In this document: piece by piece, positions 42,962-51,610 of the stretch | Layout of the letters: each line of letters begins with the position of its first letter | Numbering within the stretch: position 1 is the first letter of the stretch | Source of the DNA: Rhizobium sophorae | Lineage (GTDB): Bacteria; Pseudomonadota; Alphaproteobacteria; Rhizobiales; Rhizobiaceae | Length of the DNA stretch: 64,000 nucleotides | Direction: 5' to 3' | Assembly: GCF_013087515.1 (NCBI RefSeq) | Contig: NZ_JABFCN010000070.1 | Span: 248,001 to 312,000, forward strand | Translations under genes and position numbers: made by a program | Notes under the pieces: generated by a model | Database searches by the model: none | The model's input: only the letters and a program-made list of their open reading frames with translations | Told to the model about the DNA's origin: nothing

Positions 42962-43915
42962 TCAGTGGCAGTAGCGATAACCGCCCTTTCTCTCGATGAT
43001 ATCGAGATGGAAATGGGTTTCGTGGGCCGCGTCGCTTTCGGGATCGAGGACGGTGGTGAAGTAGAGGCAGCCGGCGGCGCTAACGGTGCGCTGGAAGGCG
43101 CCGGTGAGGGTCGAATCCTCGCGGCGGGAGCGGACGGCGACATCATCGCCCTTTTCGAAATGGAAGCTCGCAATATCGATGGCGTTGCCGCGGGCATGTT
43201 CGGAGATCTTGCCGGTTCCGGCGCCGTTGCGCAGGCGGCACATATAGGACGTTGCCTGGTTGACGGTGGTGATGCGGCCCTGCTCCGGCAGGGCAGCGGA
43301 GGCAGCGGGGATGACGCTGTCCTTCATCCAGCGGGCAAGGGCGAGTGCCGCTGGGCAGCGGATCGTCGCCTCCGGCTTCAGCTTGATGCCGGGCAGGGCT
43401 TCAGAGACGATGATCGGCTTGTCGATGCCGCAGCCGTTGCCGTCGTCGATGCGCGGCGTGTCCTTGAAGACGACGCCCAGGGATTGGAGTGCGGCCGTGC
43501 ATTCGGCATGCTCGGCATCGCTTTCGGGTTCGATCGTCAGGTGTTGCTCTTCAAGTGTCTGCTCGCCGGGCGGCTTACCTTCTTCCGTCGGCGGCTGCGA
43601 GCTTTCGGGGCTGCCCGACGGCCGCGGCGGACCTTGCATCGGCTCTGCCGGCCCGGGCTTTGACGGTGCGGCCTGCGGCGCTGGCGGCTGGCCCGATGCC
43701 GGTGCCTCCGGATCGTTGACATCGGGTTTCGGCTGAGGGGCCGGGACTTCTTCAGGCGCGGGCGGTTCCGCCTTTTCCGAGGAGGGGGAGGTGGGGCTGG
43801 TCGCCTGTCCGGCATCTGGCCGAGGTTCGGGCATCGGGCCTTGCGGGGGCAGGCGGGCGCCGGCAAGAAAGGCGGTAGCGGCGCAAAGGATCGCCAATGT
43901 CGAAAGTTTTCTCAA
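42962..43915 (-). CDS. Extensin-like C-terminal domain protein, exported
   Basis: A 317-residue protein: signal peptide to about residue 19, a Pro/Glu/Ala-rich linker (25-125) of low complexity, then the extensin-like domain of Rhizobiales (CTAALQSLGVVFKDTP, GCGIDKPIIVSEAL, ISEHARGNAIDIASF, HETHFHLDII). The SEHARGNAIDI and HFHLDI motifs resemble the zinc site of MepA/D-Ala-D-Ala peptidase folds, so a cell-wall role is possible; this is a fold-level inference. The name reflects similarity to plant extensin only in the Pro-rich part. Confidence 0.85.
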   Translation of the reverse strand: MRKLSTLAILCAATAFLAGARLPPQGPMPEPRPDAGQATSPTSPSSEKAEPPAPEEVPAPQPKPDVNDPEAPASGQPPAPQAAPSKPGPAEPMQGPPRPSGSPESSQPPTEEGKPPGEQTLEEQHLTIEPESDAEHAECTAALQSLGVVFKDTPRIDDGNGCGIDKPIIVSEALPGIKLKPEATIRCPAALALARWMKDSVIPAASAALPEQGRITTVNQATSYMCRLRNGAGTGKISEHARGNAIDIASFHFEKGDDVAVRSRREDSTLTGAFQRTVSAAGCLYFTTVLDPESDAAHETHFHLDIIERKGGYRYCH

Positions 43916-44005
43916 CGCGTCCGATTCCTCCTATCCGTGGCTAAAGACAACGCATGAGGGCGTTTTTCGTTGCAATTGTGCAACGTCCTTGAAGATCGGT
44001 AAAAC

Positions 44006-44022
44006 TTGATAGATATATTCAA
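44006..44022 (+). promoter_or_regulatory. Iron-responsive operator (RirA box candidate)
   Basis: TTGATAGATATATTCAA contains exactly TGA-N9-TCA with an extra flanking pair, the IRO pattern bound by RirA in rhizobia. It lies 163 bases upstream of a heme receptor gene. The distance is somewhat long for a core promoter site, but no other copy is visible nearby. Confidence 0.6.
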
Positions 44023-44184
44023 CATAAAACGATGAGTTATGTTGACAATGCTCCTCATGTTTTTTATGCGGCGAAAAGAAGGCAGAATTCTACTTCGTCT
44101 TCATCCGCAAAAGCCCAGCCAGCCCCTCGAGCGTGCGACACGCCACGACCAGCCAGCCCGGTAATCATCATTAGAGGGTAGGTT

Positions 44185-46443
44185 ATGATCGTCCGGCATT
44201 GGCGTTCGGTTCTATTGGTCTGCACGGCAGCCACAGTTGTTCTTCCTGTTTCGCAGTCTTTCGCGCAAAGCGCTACGGCAACCGAGCCGCAAGCCACAGC
44301 TGAGGACAGCACTGTCCTGCAGAAGATCGTCGTCAAGGGCAAACGCGTGGCGCCGGGCAGCGTTGCCGACACGCCGCTTGCCACCGAGATCACTGCCAAG
44401 CAGCTCGAAGAAAAGCAGGTCACCAATTATGACGATATCGGCCGCAGCGTCGATGCAGGCGTGAATTATTCGCGTGGTGACGCAGGCTTCAACCTGCGCG
44501 GCCTTTCCGGCGCTCGCATCCTGACCACCATCGACGGCATTCCGATACCTTATATTTCGAACAGCTCGCGTCAGGGCGCTTTCGCGCCGGCCAACGCCAA
44601 CGGCGGCGGCGACACCTTCGATTTCGATTCACTGTCCTCGCTCGATATTGTGCGCGGCGCGGATTCGAGCAAGGGCGGTTCCGGCATGCTCGGCGGCGCC
44701 ATCGTTCTCAATACCCTGGAGCCGGAGGATCTTATTCCCGAAGGCCGGGATTGGGGTGCTATCGTCAAGTCGACCTATGACAGCGAAGACCGCAGCATTT
44801 CCGGCTCGGCCGCCGCTGCCAAGAAGATCGGCAACACGTCGATCCTCTTTCAGGGCGGCTACCGCAAGGGCCATGAACGCGACAATATGGGCGACAACGA
44901 CAGCTACGGTGCTCTTCGCACCGAGGCGAATCCGGCTGATTTCGATCAGAACAACCTGCTCTTCAAACTGCGCCAGGAGCTGGAAGGCGGCCATCGCATC
45001 GGCTTGGCAGCGGAACGATTCCGCCGCGATCTTAAGACCGACCTGCGCCAACTCCAGGGAGGCACCAGTCCTCGCAACTTCATGATCAACAATTATGACG
45101 GTCGCGAACTGCGTGACCGCGATCGTGTATCGCTCGATTATGATTATGAAGCGCAGTCCTCCGACGCGTTCTTCAGCAGTGCGCGTGCCACGCTCTATTG
45201 GCTGGATTTGAAGAAGGAAGCCGGCAGCAGGGGCCGTACGACCGCCAATGTGGCCTATGGACGTAACAACGAGATTGAAAACGAAACCTGGGGCTTCAGT
45301 GGCACGGCAACGAAGGATTTCGAATATTCCGGTCTCAGCCACTCCGTTCGAGTGGGCCTCGACGTCGGCGTTTCGAGTTGGAGCCAGTATAGCTGGGCAC
45401 TTTGCCCGACGCCCACAACGTGCCCGGCGCTGAACAATCAGGCGGAAGTGCCCAGTGTCGACAGCCAGAATCTTGGGCTTGTTGTCGAAGACAAGATCGA
45501 AATCGGCAATACCGGCTTCGCGCTGACACCCGGCTTCCGCTTTGACTGGTTCAACTACAATCCCTCGACCGGCGGGAGTTTCGCAAGCAATACCGGGCTT
45601 ACCCGTTTCGGGGACCTGAACGACCGCACGGAAGCCGGCCTGTCACCGAAGATTCTTGCGACATACGAGCTGACGCCTGACGTGCAGCTCTACATGCAGC
45701 TGTCAGTCGGCTTCCGCGCACCCACCGTGGATGAACTCTACAGCCGCTTCTACAACCCGACGAGCCGCTACGCCCAGCTCGGCAATCCCGATCTGGAACC
45801 CGAAATCGGCCGCGGCGTCGAAATCGGCGCTAATTTTGACACGGGCGATTTTACCGGTCGGGTCGCGGCCTTCCACACCCGCTACCAGAACTTTATCGAG
45901 ACGGTGACGAGCGTCGACGCGACCGGCTTTACGGAGTTTAATTACACCAACGTGGCTGCGGCCACGATCTCCGGTATTGAAGCCAGCGCCGCCAAGACAT
46001 TCAATAACGGCATAAATCTGCATGCGTCACTTGCCTATGCATATGGCAGAAATGAAGAAACCACTCAGCGCCTACGCTCGGTGGCACCGTTCAAGGCGAT
46101 CGTCGGCGGCGGCTGGAGCAACGAGAATTTCGGCTTCGATCTTTCTTCGACGCTTTCGGCGGGCATGCTCACCGACCATCTCAATACGCCCGTCACCAAC
46201 ACTGCCGACACGACCTTCGATGCGCCCGGCTACGCGATCGTCGACCTGACCGGTTGGTGGACGCCTGAACAGGTGCCGGGTCTGCGCGTGCAGGCAGGCG
46301 TATACAACATCTTTGATCAGGAACATTACAACGCGCTCGCCGTGCGCGAGGTCAATCTGAGCTCGGCGACGGCGTCCCAGCCGCGGGAGTGGTATTCGGA
46401 GCCGGGCCGTACGTTCAAGGTCTCGATCACCAAGACTTTCTGA
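44185..46443 (+). CDS. shmR: TonB-dependent heme/hemoglobin receptor (ShmR/HmuR type)
   Basis: A 752-residue outer-membrane receptor. Signal peptide to SFAQS (residue 29); TonB-box-like region and plug domain with FNLRGLSGARILTTIDGIPIP; then a 22-strand barrel ending in an aromatic residue (SITKTF). The motifs FRAPTVDELY and NPDLEPE are the conserved FRAP/NPNL pattern of heme receptors. It imports heme or hemoglobin iron under iron limitation. AGAGGGTAGG precedes the ATG. In S. meliloti the heme receptor shmR also lies directly before trpE(G), so synteny supports the name. A strong terminator follows. Confidence 0.88.
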   Translation: MIVRHWRSVLLVCTAATVVLPVSQSFAQSATATEPQATAEDSTVLQKIVVKGKRVAPGSVADTPLATEITAKQLEEKQVTNYDDIGRSVDAGVNYSRGDAGFNLRGLSGARILTTIDGIPIPYISNSSRQGAFAPANANGGGDTFDFDSLSSLDIVRGADSSKGGSGMLGGAIVLNTLEPEDLIPEGRDWGAIVKSTYDSEDRSISGSAAAAKKIGNTSILFQGGYRKGHERDNMGDNDSYGALRTEANPADFDQNNLLFKLRQELEGGHRIGLAAERFRRDLKTDLRQLQGGTSPRNFMINNYDGRELRDRDRVSLDYDYEAQSSDAFFSSARATLYWLDLKKEAGSRGRTTANVAYGRNNEIENETWGFSGTATKDFEYSGLSHSVRVGLDVGVSSWSQYSWALCPTPTTCPALNNQAEVPSVDSQNLGLVVEDKIEIGNTGFALTPGFRFDWFNYNPSTGGSFASNTGLTRFGDLNDRTEAGLSPKILATYELTPDVQLYMQLSVGFRAPTVDELYSRFYNPTSRYAQLGNPDLEPEIGRGVEIGANFDTGDFTGRVAAFHTRYQNFIETVTSVDATGFTEFNYTNVAAATISGIEASAAKTFNNGINLHASLAYAYGRNEETTQRLRSVAPFKAIVGGGWSNENFGFDLSSTLSAGMLTDHLNTPVTNTADTTFDAPGYAIVDLTGWWTPEQVPGLRVQAGVYNIFDQEHYNALAVREVNLSSATASQPREWYSEPGRTFKVSITKTF

Positions 46444-46471
46444 TCGCGATCACGCCTTCAAGGCTGGGGAG

Positions 46472-46496
46472 GGGCGGCTTTCGGGCCGCCCTTTTT
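46472..46496 (+). terminator. Intrinsic terminator of the heme receptor gene
   Basis: GGGCGGC-N6-GCCGCCC then TTTTT, 29 bases after the stop codon. Ends immediately before the trpL promoter region. Confidence 0.85.
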
Positions 46497-46514
46497 CATT
46501 CCCGCATTCGCCTC

Positions 46515-46543
46515 TTGCGCAATGGCTGATCTCAGGCTAACAA
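46515..46543 (+). promoter_or_regulatory. trpL promoter
   Basis: TTGCGC (46515-46520), a 17-base spacer and TAACAA (46538-46543). Only seven bases separate the -10 box from the trpL ATG, which places the transcription start at or within a base or two of the start codon. Confidence 0.7.
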
Positions 46544-46550
46544 TTTTTTC

Positions 46551-46595
46551 ATGATCAAGTCCTTGAACATTGCTGTTTGGTGGTGGGTTCGCTAA
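46551..46595 (+). CDS. trpL: trp leader peptide TrpL
   Basis: A 14-codon open frame, MIKSLNIAVWWWVR, with three consecutive Trp codons and the stop at 46593-46595. The S. meliloti counterpart is also 14 residues with a WWW block. Translation of the Trp codons senses charged tRNA-Trp and sets the fold of the RNA downstream. The promoter lies so close that the transcript should be leaderless. In S. meliloti the released leader RNA and the peptide also act in trans; whether that holds here is inferred. Confidence 0.92.
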   Translation: MIKSLNIAVWWWVR

Positions 46596-46663
46596 GGCGG
46601 CCTCGACCAATCGTGTCCAAAGACGACGAGTGAGCCGCCCGAAACTTCGAGGCGGCTTTTTTT
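46596..46663 (+). terminator. trp attenuator (antiterminator/terminator switch)
   Basis: Three complementary segments: GGCGGC (46596-46601), GCCGCC (46634-46639) and GGCGGC (46651-46656). Pairing of the first two makes the antiterminator; pairing of the last two makes the terminator, followed by a run of eight T. Ribosome stalling at the Trp codons (46578-46586) would free the first segment. Termination releases a leader RNA of about 110 nt. Confidence 0.9.
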
Positions 46664-46708
46664 GTATATGGCCGCCTGTCGTCCGGGCCCCGATAACGGA
46701 GTGGAACA

Positions 46709-48898
46709 ATGGTAACGATCCTGCGGGATGATGGTGCGGAAATCTACGAGACCAAGGGCGGCATTACTGTCACGCGGCAGCGGCGGGCGATCCCCTACGG
46801 CGATGCGGTCTCTTCTTATGTCGACAAGCTCGATGAGCGCCGCGGCGCGGTGTTTTCGTCGAACTACGAATATCCGGGCCGCTATACGCGCTGGGATACC
46901 GCCGTCGTCGATCCGCCGCTCGGCATCTCTTCCTTCGGGCGCGACGTCTGGATCGAGGCCTATAATGAACGCGGCGAGGTGATTCTCGGCTTTGTGACCG
47001 AACGACTGAAGACAGTCTCCGACATCGTGCTCGGCGCTTCCTCAGCCAGCCGCCTCGACCTCACCGTCAAGACGCCGGACCGGGTGTTCACCGAGGAAGA
47101 ACGTTCGAAGATGCCGACCGTCTTCACCGTGCTGCGCGCCGTCACCGACCTGTTTTATTCGCAGGCGGATGCGAGCCTCGGGTTCTATGGCGCCTTCGGA
47201 TACGACATCGCCTTCCAGTTCGATGCGATCGATCTAAAGCTGACGCGACCCTCCGACCAGCGCGACATGGTGCTCTACCTGCCGGACGAGATCCTCGTCG
47301 TCGACAACTACGCCGCCAAGGCCTGGGTCGACCGTTACGACTTCGAAAAAGGTGGCGTGACGACCGAGGGCAAGGCGCAGGATATCGCAGCGGAGCCCTT
47401 CAAACACACGGATGCCATTCCGCCGAAGAGCGATCACCGGCCGGGTGAATATGCCGAGCTCGTCACCAAGGCGAAGGAAAGTTTCCGCAAGGGCGACCTT
47501 TTCGAAGTCGTGCCCGGGCAGAAATTCATGGAGCGCTGCGACAGCAAGCCGTCCGACATATCCAAGCGGCTGAAGGCGATCAATCCGTCGCCTTATTCCT
47601 TCTTCATCAATCTTGGCCATCAGGAATATCTGGTCGGCGCCTCGCCCGAAATGTTCGTGCGTGTTTCCGGCCGTCGCATTGAGACCTGCCCGATTTCGGG
47701 CACGATCAAGCGCGGCGACGACCCGATCGCCGACAGCGAGCAGATCCTGAAGCTGCTGAATTCCAAGAAGGACGAGTCCGAGCTCACCATGTGCTCGGAT
47801 GTCGACCGCAACGACAAAAGCCGTGTCTGCGAGCCGGGTTCGGTCAAGGTGATCGGCCGCCGTCAGATAGAGATGTATTCGCGCCTCATCCACACGGTCG
47901 ACCATATCGAAGGGCGGCTGCGCGACGACATGGACGCCTTCGACGGGTTCCTCAGCCACGCCTGGGCCGTCACCGTCACCGGCGCCCCGAAGCTCTGGGC
48001 GATGCGCTTCATCGAGAGCCATGAAAAGAGCCCACGCGCATGGTATGGTGGAGCGATCGGCATGGTCGGCTTCAACGGCGACATGAACACCGGCCTGACG
48101 CTGCGCACCGTACGCATCAAGGATGGTATCGCCGAGGTGCGCGCCGGTGCGACGCTGCTCAACGATTCCATTCCTAACGAAGAAGAAGCCGAAACAGAAC
48201 TGAAGGCCTCTGCCATGCTTTCCGCCATCCGAGACGCCAAGACGGGCAATTCCGGCAGGGTCCAGCGCGACGTCGCAAGCGTCGGCAAGGGCGTCAGCAT
48301 CCTGCTCGTCGATCACGAAGACAGCTTCGTCCACACGCTCGCCAATTACTTCCGCCAGACGGGGGCGACGGTTTCGACCGTGCGCACGCCGGTGCCGGAG
48401 GAAATCTTCGACCGGCTGAACCCCGACCTCGTCGTGCTGTCGCCCGGACCCGGAGCACCGAAGGATTTCGACTGCAAGGCGACGATCAAGAAGGCACGGG
48501 CGCGCAACCTGCCGATCTTCGGCGTCTGCCTCGGTCTGCAGGCGCTCGCCGAAGCCTATGGCGGGGAACTGCGTCATCTGGCGGTGCCGATGCACGGCAA
48601 GCCCTCGCGCATCCGCGTGCTGGAACCGGGCATCGTCTTCTCCGGCCTTGCCAAGGAGGTGACGGTCGGCCGCTACCACTCGATCTTCGCCGATCCCTCG
48701 ACGCTGCCGCGTGAGTTCATCATCACCGCGGAAAGCGACGACGGCACGATCATGGGTATTGAACACGCCAAGGAGCCGATCGCCGCGGTGCAGTTCCATC
48801 CGGAGTCGATCATGACGCTCGGCGGCGATGCCGGGATGCGGATGATCGAAAATGTCGTGGCGCATCTGGCGCGCAAGGTGAAGACGAAGGCTGCCTGA
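46709..48898 (+). CDS. trpE(G): Anthranilate synthase, fused TrpE(G)
   Basis: A 729-residue fusion typical of Rhizobiales. Residues 1 to about 515 are the TrpE chorismate-binding part (NPSPYSFFINLG, ETCPISGTIKRG, ELTMCSDVDRNDKSRVCEPGSV). Residues about 530-725 are the TrpG glutamine amidotransferase, with Cys607 in FGVCLGLQALAEAYGG and the catalytic His in VQFHPESIM. It makes anthranilate from chorismate and glutamine, the first step of tryptophan synthesis. The first domain has no separate start inside. Controlled by the trpL attenuator upstream; a terminator follows. Trp feedback inhibition is a family property. Confidence 0.96.
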   Translation: MVTILRDDGAEIYETKGGITVTRQRRAIPYGDAVSSYVDKLDERRGAVFSSNYEYPGRYTRWDTAVVDPPLGISSFGRDVWIEAYNERGEVILGFVTERLKTVSDIVLGASSASRLDLTVKTPDRVFTEEERSKMPTVFTVLRAVTDLFYSQADASLGFYGAFGYDIAFQFDAIDLKLTRPSDQRDMVLYLPDEILVVDNYAAKAWVDRYDFEKGGVTTEGKAQDIAAEPFKHTDAIPPKSDHRPGEYAELVTKAKESFRKGDLFEVVPGQKFMERCDSKPSDISKRLKAINPSPYSFFINLGHQEYLVGASPEMFVRVSGRRIETCPISGTIKRGDDPIADSEQILKLLNSKKDESELTMCSDVDRNDKSRVCEPGSVKVIGRRQIEMYSRLIHTVDHIEGRLRDDMDAFDGFLSHAWAVTVTGAPKLWAMRFIESHEKSPRAWYGGAIGMVGFNGDMNTGLTLRTVRIKDGIAEVRAGATLLNDSIPNEEEAETELKASAMLSAIRDAKTGNSGRVQRDVASVGKGVSILLVDHEDSFVHTLANYFRQTGATVSTVRTPVPEEIFDRLNPDLVVLSPGPGAPKDFDCKATIKKARARNLPIFGVCLGLQALAEAYGGELRHLAVPMHGKPSRIRVLEPGIVFSGLAKEVTVGRYHSIFADPSTLPREFIITAESDDGTIMGIEHAKEPIAAVQFHPESIMTLGGDAGMRMIENVVAHLARKVKTKAA

Positions 48899-48915
48899 GG
48901 ATTTCGAGAGTTATC

Positions 48916-48958
48916 CGGCCTGCCCTTTCCCCCACTGCTGGGAGGGGCAGGCCGTTTT
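48916..48958 (+). terminator. Intrinsic terminator of trpE(G)
   Basis: CGGCCTGCCC (48916-48925) pairs with GGGCAGGCCG (48945-48954), followed by TTTT. Starts 18 bases after the stop codon. Confidence 0.8.
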
Positions 48959-49025
48959 CGAAAGGCCGGTTGACTTCTTCAGGCAAATCAGAACATTTCA
49001 GGAACGATCAATCGGGATATTCGAC

Positions 49026-49265
49026 GTGGCCAATGCTGAAAAGTTCATCGTTCTCCCTTACCGCAAGAACCGCGGCAATCTCGTCCCCGGTGAAATGCGC
49101 CAGGCATCGAACTCCGTCAGCGCGGAAAAGATCGCTTCGGCGATGGCCGAGCGTTTCGTCGGCGTGGCGGCTTATGCCGTGATCGTCGATGAGGAAACCG
49201 GCGATATGTCGTCGCCGCGATTGCTTGCACGATATGGCGAGATTGCCGATCTCAACGCCGCCTGA
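49026..49265 (+). CDS. Small conserved protein of unknown function
   Basis: A 79-residue product starting at GTG 49026 (MANAEKFIVLPYRKNRGNLV). It has mixed charge, an Ala-rich middle (AMAERFVGVAAYAVIVDEE) and no membrane segment. No family recognised. The stop is 15 bases before the DUF2161 gene, so the two form a probable operon ended by the terminator at 50022. Confidence 0.7.
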   Translation: MANAEKFIVLPYRKNRGNLVPGEMRQASNSVSAEKIASAMAERFVGVAAYAVIVDEETGDMSSPRLLARYGEIADLNAA

Positions 49266-49280
49266 GGCGCGGTTTTCACT

Positions 49281-49952
49281 ATGGAGACGTCGCTCTACCT
49301 GCCGGTCAAAGCTTTCCTGGAGGCGGCGGGTTATGTCGTGAAGGGTGAAGTCGGCGGGTGCGATCTCGTGGGCCTCAGCGATGTCGAGCCGCCGGTCGTG
49401 GTGGTCTGCGAACTCAAGCTCTCCTTCAACCTCGAGCTTGTTCTCCAGGCGGTCGACCGCGCGGCGATGAGCGATGAGGTCTGGATCGCGGCCCGCGTCT
49501 CTGCCAAGGGTCGGGGGCGGGAGACCGACAAACGTTACCGCGATCTCTGCCGCAGGCTCGGCATCGGCATGCTCGGCGTCTCCGATGCTGGCGAGGTCAG
49601 CATCATCGTCAGTTCCGTCTCGCCGATGCCGCGCACCAATCCCAAGCGGCGCACGCGCCTCGTCAAGGAGCATCAGCGCCGCCACGGCGATCCCGCCGTC
49701 GGCGGCAGCACGCGGGCACCGATCATGACCGCCTATCGTCAGCAGGTGCTGCTCTGTGCCGCCGCAATCGAGCGTGGGGTCGGGCGGCCGCGGGATATGA
49801 AGGCTCAGGTGCCCAATGCCGGCCGAATCCTGCTCGACAACGTCTACGGATGGTTCGAACGCAAGGAGAAGGGTGTCTACGCCCTGACGCCTGCAGGGCA
49901 GGCGGCACTCTTGCGCTGGCCGCAGACTATTCTCTTCGAGCCTGCTCCTTGA
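49281..49952 (+). CDS. DUF2161 protein, putative PD-(D/E)XK phosphodiesterase
   Basis: A 223-residue protein. The N-terminal half has the PD-(D/E)XK nuclease-like core: EVGGCDLVGL, then VVVVCELKLSF with the E-x-K pair, then a helix (LELVLQAVDRAAMSDEVWIA). This is the DUF2161 family. The C-terminal half contains RTNPKRRTRLVKEHQRRHGDPAVGGS and a winged-helix-like tail. The nuclease-like core suggests action on nucleic acid but activity is unproven. It follows the small gene at 49026. No restriction or methylation genes are adjacent. Confidence 0.8.
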   Translation: METSLYLPVKAFLEAAGYVVKGEVGGCDLVGLSDVEPPVVVVCELKLSFNLELVLQAVDRAAMSDEVWIAARVSAKGRGRETDKRYRDLCRRLGIGMLGVSDAGEVSIIVSSVSPMPRTNPKRRTRLVKEHQRRHGDPAVGGSTRAPIMTAYRQQVLLCAAAIERGVGRPRDMKAQVPNAGRILLDNVYGWFERKEKGVYALTPAGQAALLRWPQTILFEPAP

Positions 49953-50021
49953 GCCACGCGGAAGGGGAATCTCATTGCCCTTTGACAAATCCGCTCTCTT
50001 CCCCCATATCACCATCAACTG

Positions 50022-50054
50022 AACCGCCTGCGCGACATTCGCGTGGGCGGTTTT
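50022..50054 (+). terminator. Intrinsic terminator after the DUF2161 gene
   Basis: A 13-bp stem beginning AACCGCC (50022) and ending GGCGGTT (50052), with two G-U pairs, 5-base loop ACATT and a TTTT tail. It separates this unit from the CDF transporter. Confidence 0.8.
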
Positions 50055-50106
50055 GCGTTTCAACGGCTCGAAAGCTGCAATTCATTCGCAACCGCAGGGG
50101 AACGAT

Positions 50107-51021
50107 ATGAGTGACAACGGCGATCTTACGGTTCGCAAGCTGGCGATGTGGGGGATTCCGCTGTCGCTCGGCGTCATGGGGCTGAAGATGGTGGCCTGGT
50201 GGGTCACCGGGTCGGTGGCGCTACTGTCGGACGGGCTCGAATCGTCGGTCAACGTCGTTGCCGCCTTCATCGCCTTCTTCGTCATCCGCTATGCGCAGAA
50301 GCCGGCTGATCACGACCATCCCTTCGGCCATCACAAGGCGGAATATCTGTCGGCTGTCACCGAGGGCGTGCTGATCGTCGTCGCTGCCCTGCTGATCGTC
50401 AACGAGGCTGTCGGTTATCTCGCCGAGCCGCGCATGTTGGACGCACCCGTGCTCGGCCTTGCGATCAACTTCGCGGCCGGTGTCATCAATGCGGTCTGGG
50501 CGCGGTTGCTGATCAGAACCGGACGCAGACATCGCTCGGCGGCGCTGACGGCGGATGGGCAACATATCATGTCCGACGTCGTGACCTCCGTCGGCGTGCT
50601 CGTCGGCCTGCTGCTGGCGCTGGCAACCGGATATGCGATCTTCGACCCGGTGCTTGCCATTCTCGTTGCCGTCAACATTCTCTATCAGGGCTGGAAGGTG
50701 ATCTCGCAATCGATCGGCGGGCTGATGGACCAGGCGGTCGAGCCGCAGGAGGAGGAGGCGATCAAGCAGGCGATCGCCACCCACGCGGCGGGCTCGATCG
50801 GCGTGCATGACTTGAAAACGAGGCGGGCGGGCACCATCACCTTCATCGATTTCCACATGGTGGTGCCCGGCGCGATGTCGGTTCGGCAGGCGCATGATAT
50901 ATGCGACCGCCTTGAGGATGCCATCAGGGCGGTGCACGAGGGCGCCACCATTGCAATTCATGTGGAACCGGAGGGCGAAAAGGCTCACGGCATCCGCGTC
51001 AAAGTCGTCAAGGAGGCATGA
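50107..51021 (+). CDS. Cation diffusion facilitator metal exporter
   Basis: A 304-residue CDF protein with about five or six membrane helices. Metal-site motifs are SVALLSDGLESSVNV (helix II Asp), HDHPFGHHKAEYLS (His-rich turn) and TADGQHIMSDVVTS (helix V His/Asp). The C-terminal cytoplasmic domain includes VHDLKTRRAG and IDFHMVVPG. It should export Zn, Co, Fe or Mn in exchange for protons; metal choice cannot be fixed. The ATG at 50107 is chosen by family length. Its stop overlaps the queF start by four bases, a coupled pair. Confidence 0.9.
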   Translation: MSDNGDLTVRKLAMWGIPLSLGVMGLKMVAWWVTGSVALLSDGLESSVNVVAAFIAFFVIRYAQKPADHDHPFGHHKAEYLSAVTEGVLIVVAALLIVNEAVGYLAEPRMLDAPVLGLAINFAAGVINAVWARLLIRTGRRHRSAALTADGQHIMSDVVTSVGVLVGLLLALATGYAIFDPVLAILVAVNILYQGWKVISQSIGGLMDQAVEPQEEEAIKQAIATHAAGSIGVHDLKTRRAGTITFIDFHMVVPGAMSVRQAHDICDRLEDAIRAVHEGATIAIHVEPEGEKAHGIRVKVVKEA

Positions 51022-51485
51022 TGCCGAATACCGATGTTTCCAGCCTGTCGATGCTGGGCCAACAAACCGAAACCGCGCAGTCGCCGGAGGAGGCGGTGCT
51101 TGAAAAAGTGCCGTCCAACCATGCCGGCACCGATTACGTCGTGCGCTTCACCGCGCCGGAATTCACCTCGCTCTGCCCGATGACCGGGCAACCGGATTTC
51201 GCCCATATCGTCATAGACTACATTCCGGGCGAATGGCTGGTGGAATCGAAGTCGCTGAAGCTCTTCCTGCATTCCTTCCGCAATCACGGCGCCTTCCACG
51301 AGGATTGCTCGATCTACATCGCCAAGCGCATCGTCGAGCTGCTCGACCCAAGATGGCTCAGGATCGGCGCTTACTGGTATCCACGCGGCGGGATTCCGAT
51401 CGACGTCTTCTGGCAGACGGGCAAGCCGCCGGAAGGCGTGTGGCTGCCGGAACAGGGCGTTGCCACCTACCGCGGTCGTGGGTGA
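51018..51485 (+). CDS. queF: NADPH-dependent 7-cyano-7-deazaguanine reductase
   Basis: A 155-residue unimodular QueF. Catalytic Cys53 in FTSLCPMTGQPDF, Asp60 in the same motif and substrate-binding Glu95 in FHEDC match the B. subtilis residues Cys55, Asp62 and Glu97. It reduces preQ0 to preQ1 in queuosine synthesis. AAGGAGGC precedes a double ATG at 51018. The four-base overlap with a CDF transporter is unusual and may reflect shared metal demand, since other queuosine enzymes use zinc or cobalt; that is speculation. Confidence 0.95.
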   Translation: MMPNTDVSSLSMLGQQTETAQSPEEAVLEKVPSNHAGTDYVVRFTAPEFTSLCPMTGQPDFAHIVIDYIPGEWLVESKSLKLFLHSFRNHGAFHEDCSIYIAKRIVELLDPRWLRIGAYWYPRGGIPIDVFWQTGKPPEGVWLPEQGVATYRGRG

Positions 51486-51507
51486 GCCGCGGTCGGGCAA
51501 AGCCCGA

Positions 51508-51532
51508 GCAATCGATCCAGTGAATCGATTGC
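51508..51532. other. Hairpin downstream of queF
   Basis: GCAATCGAT-N7-ATCGATTGC, 9-bp arms, no T-tract. It lies between the convergent queF and DUF2076 genes. May be a weak bidirectional terminator. Confidence 0.45.
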
Positions 51533-51610
51533 AGCGGCGAACGCCCTGAGCCTAGAGCGAAGGGCCGGGCAACGGTGCGGCAATCGCTGCCCATCTCTGC
51601 CCGCTAAATC

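Noticed and set aside
47234..48865. 543-codon minus-strand open frame opposite trpE(G), and similar long antisense frames across the window
   Set aside because: High-GC codon bias creates long open frames on the opposite strand; composition (His/Arg/Asp-rich) and lack of domains mark them as shadows.
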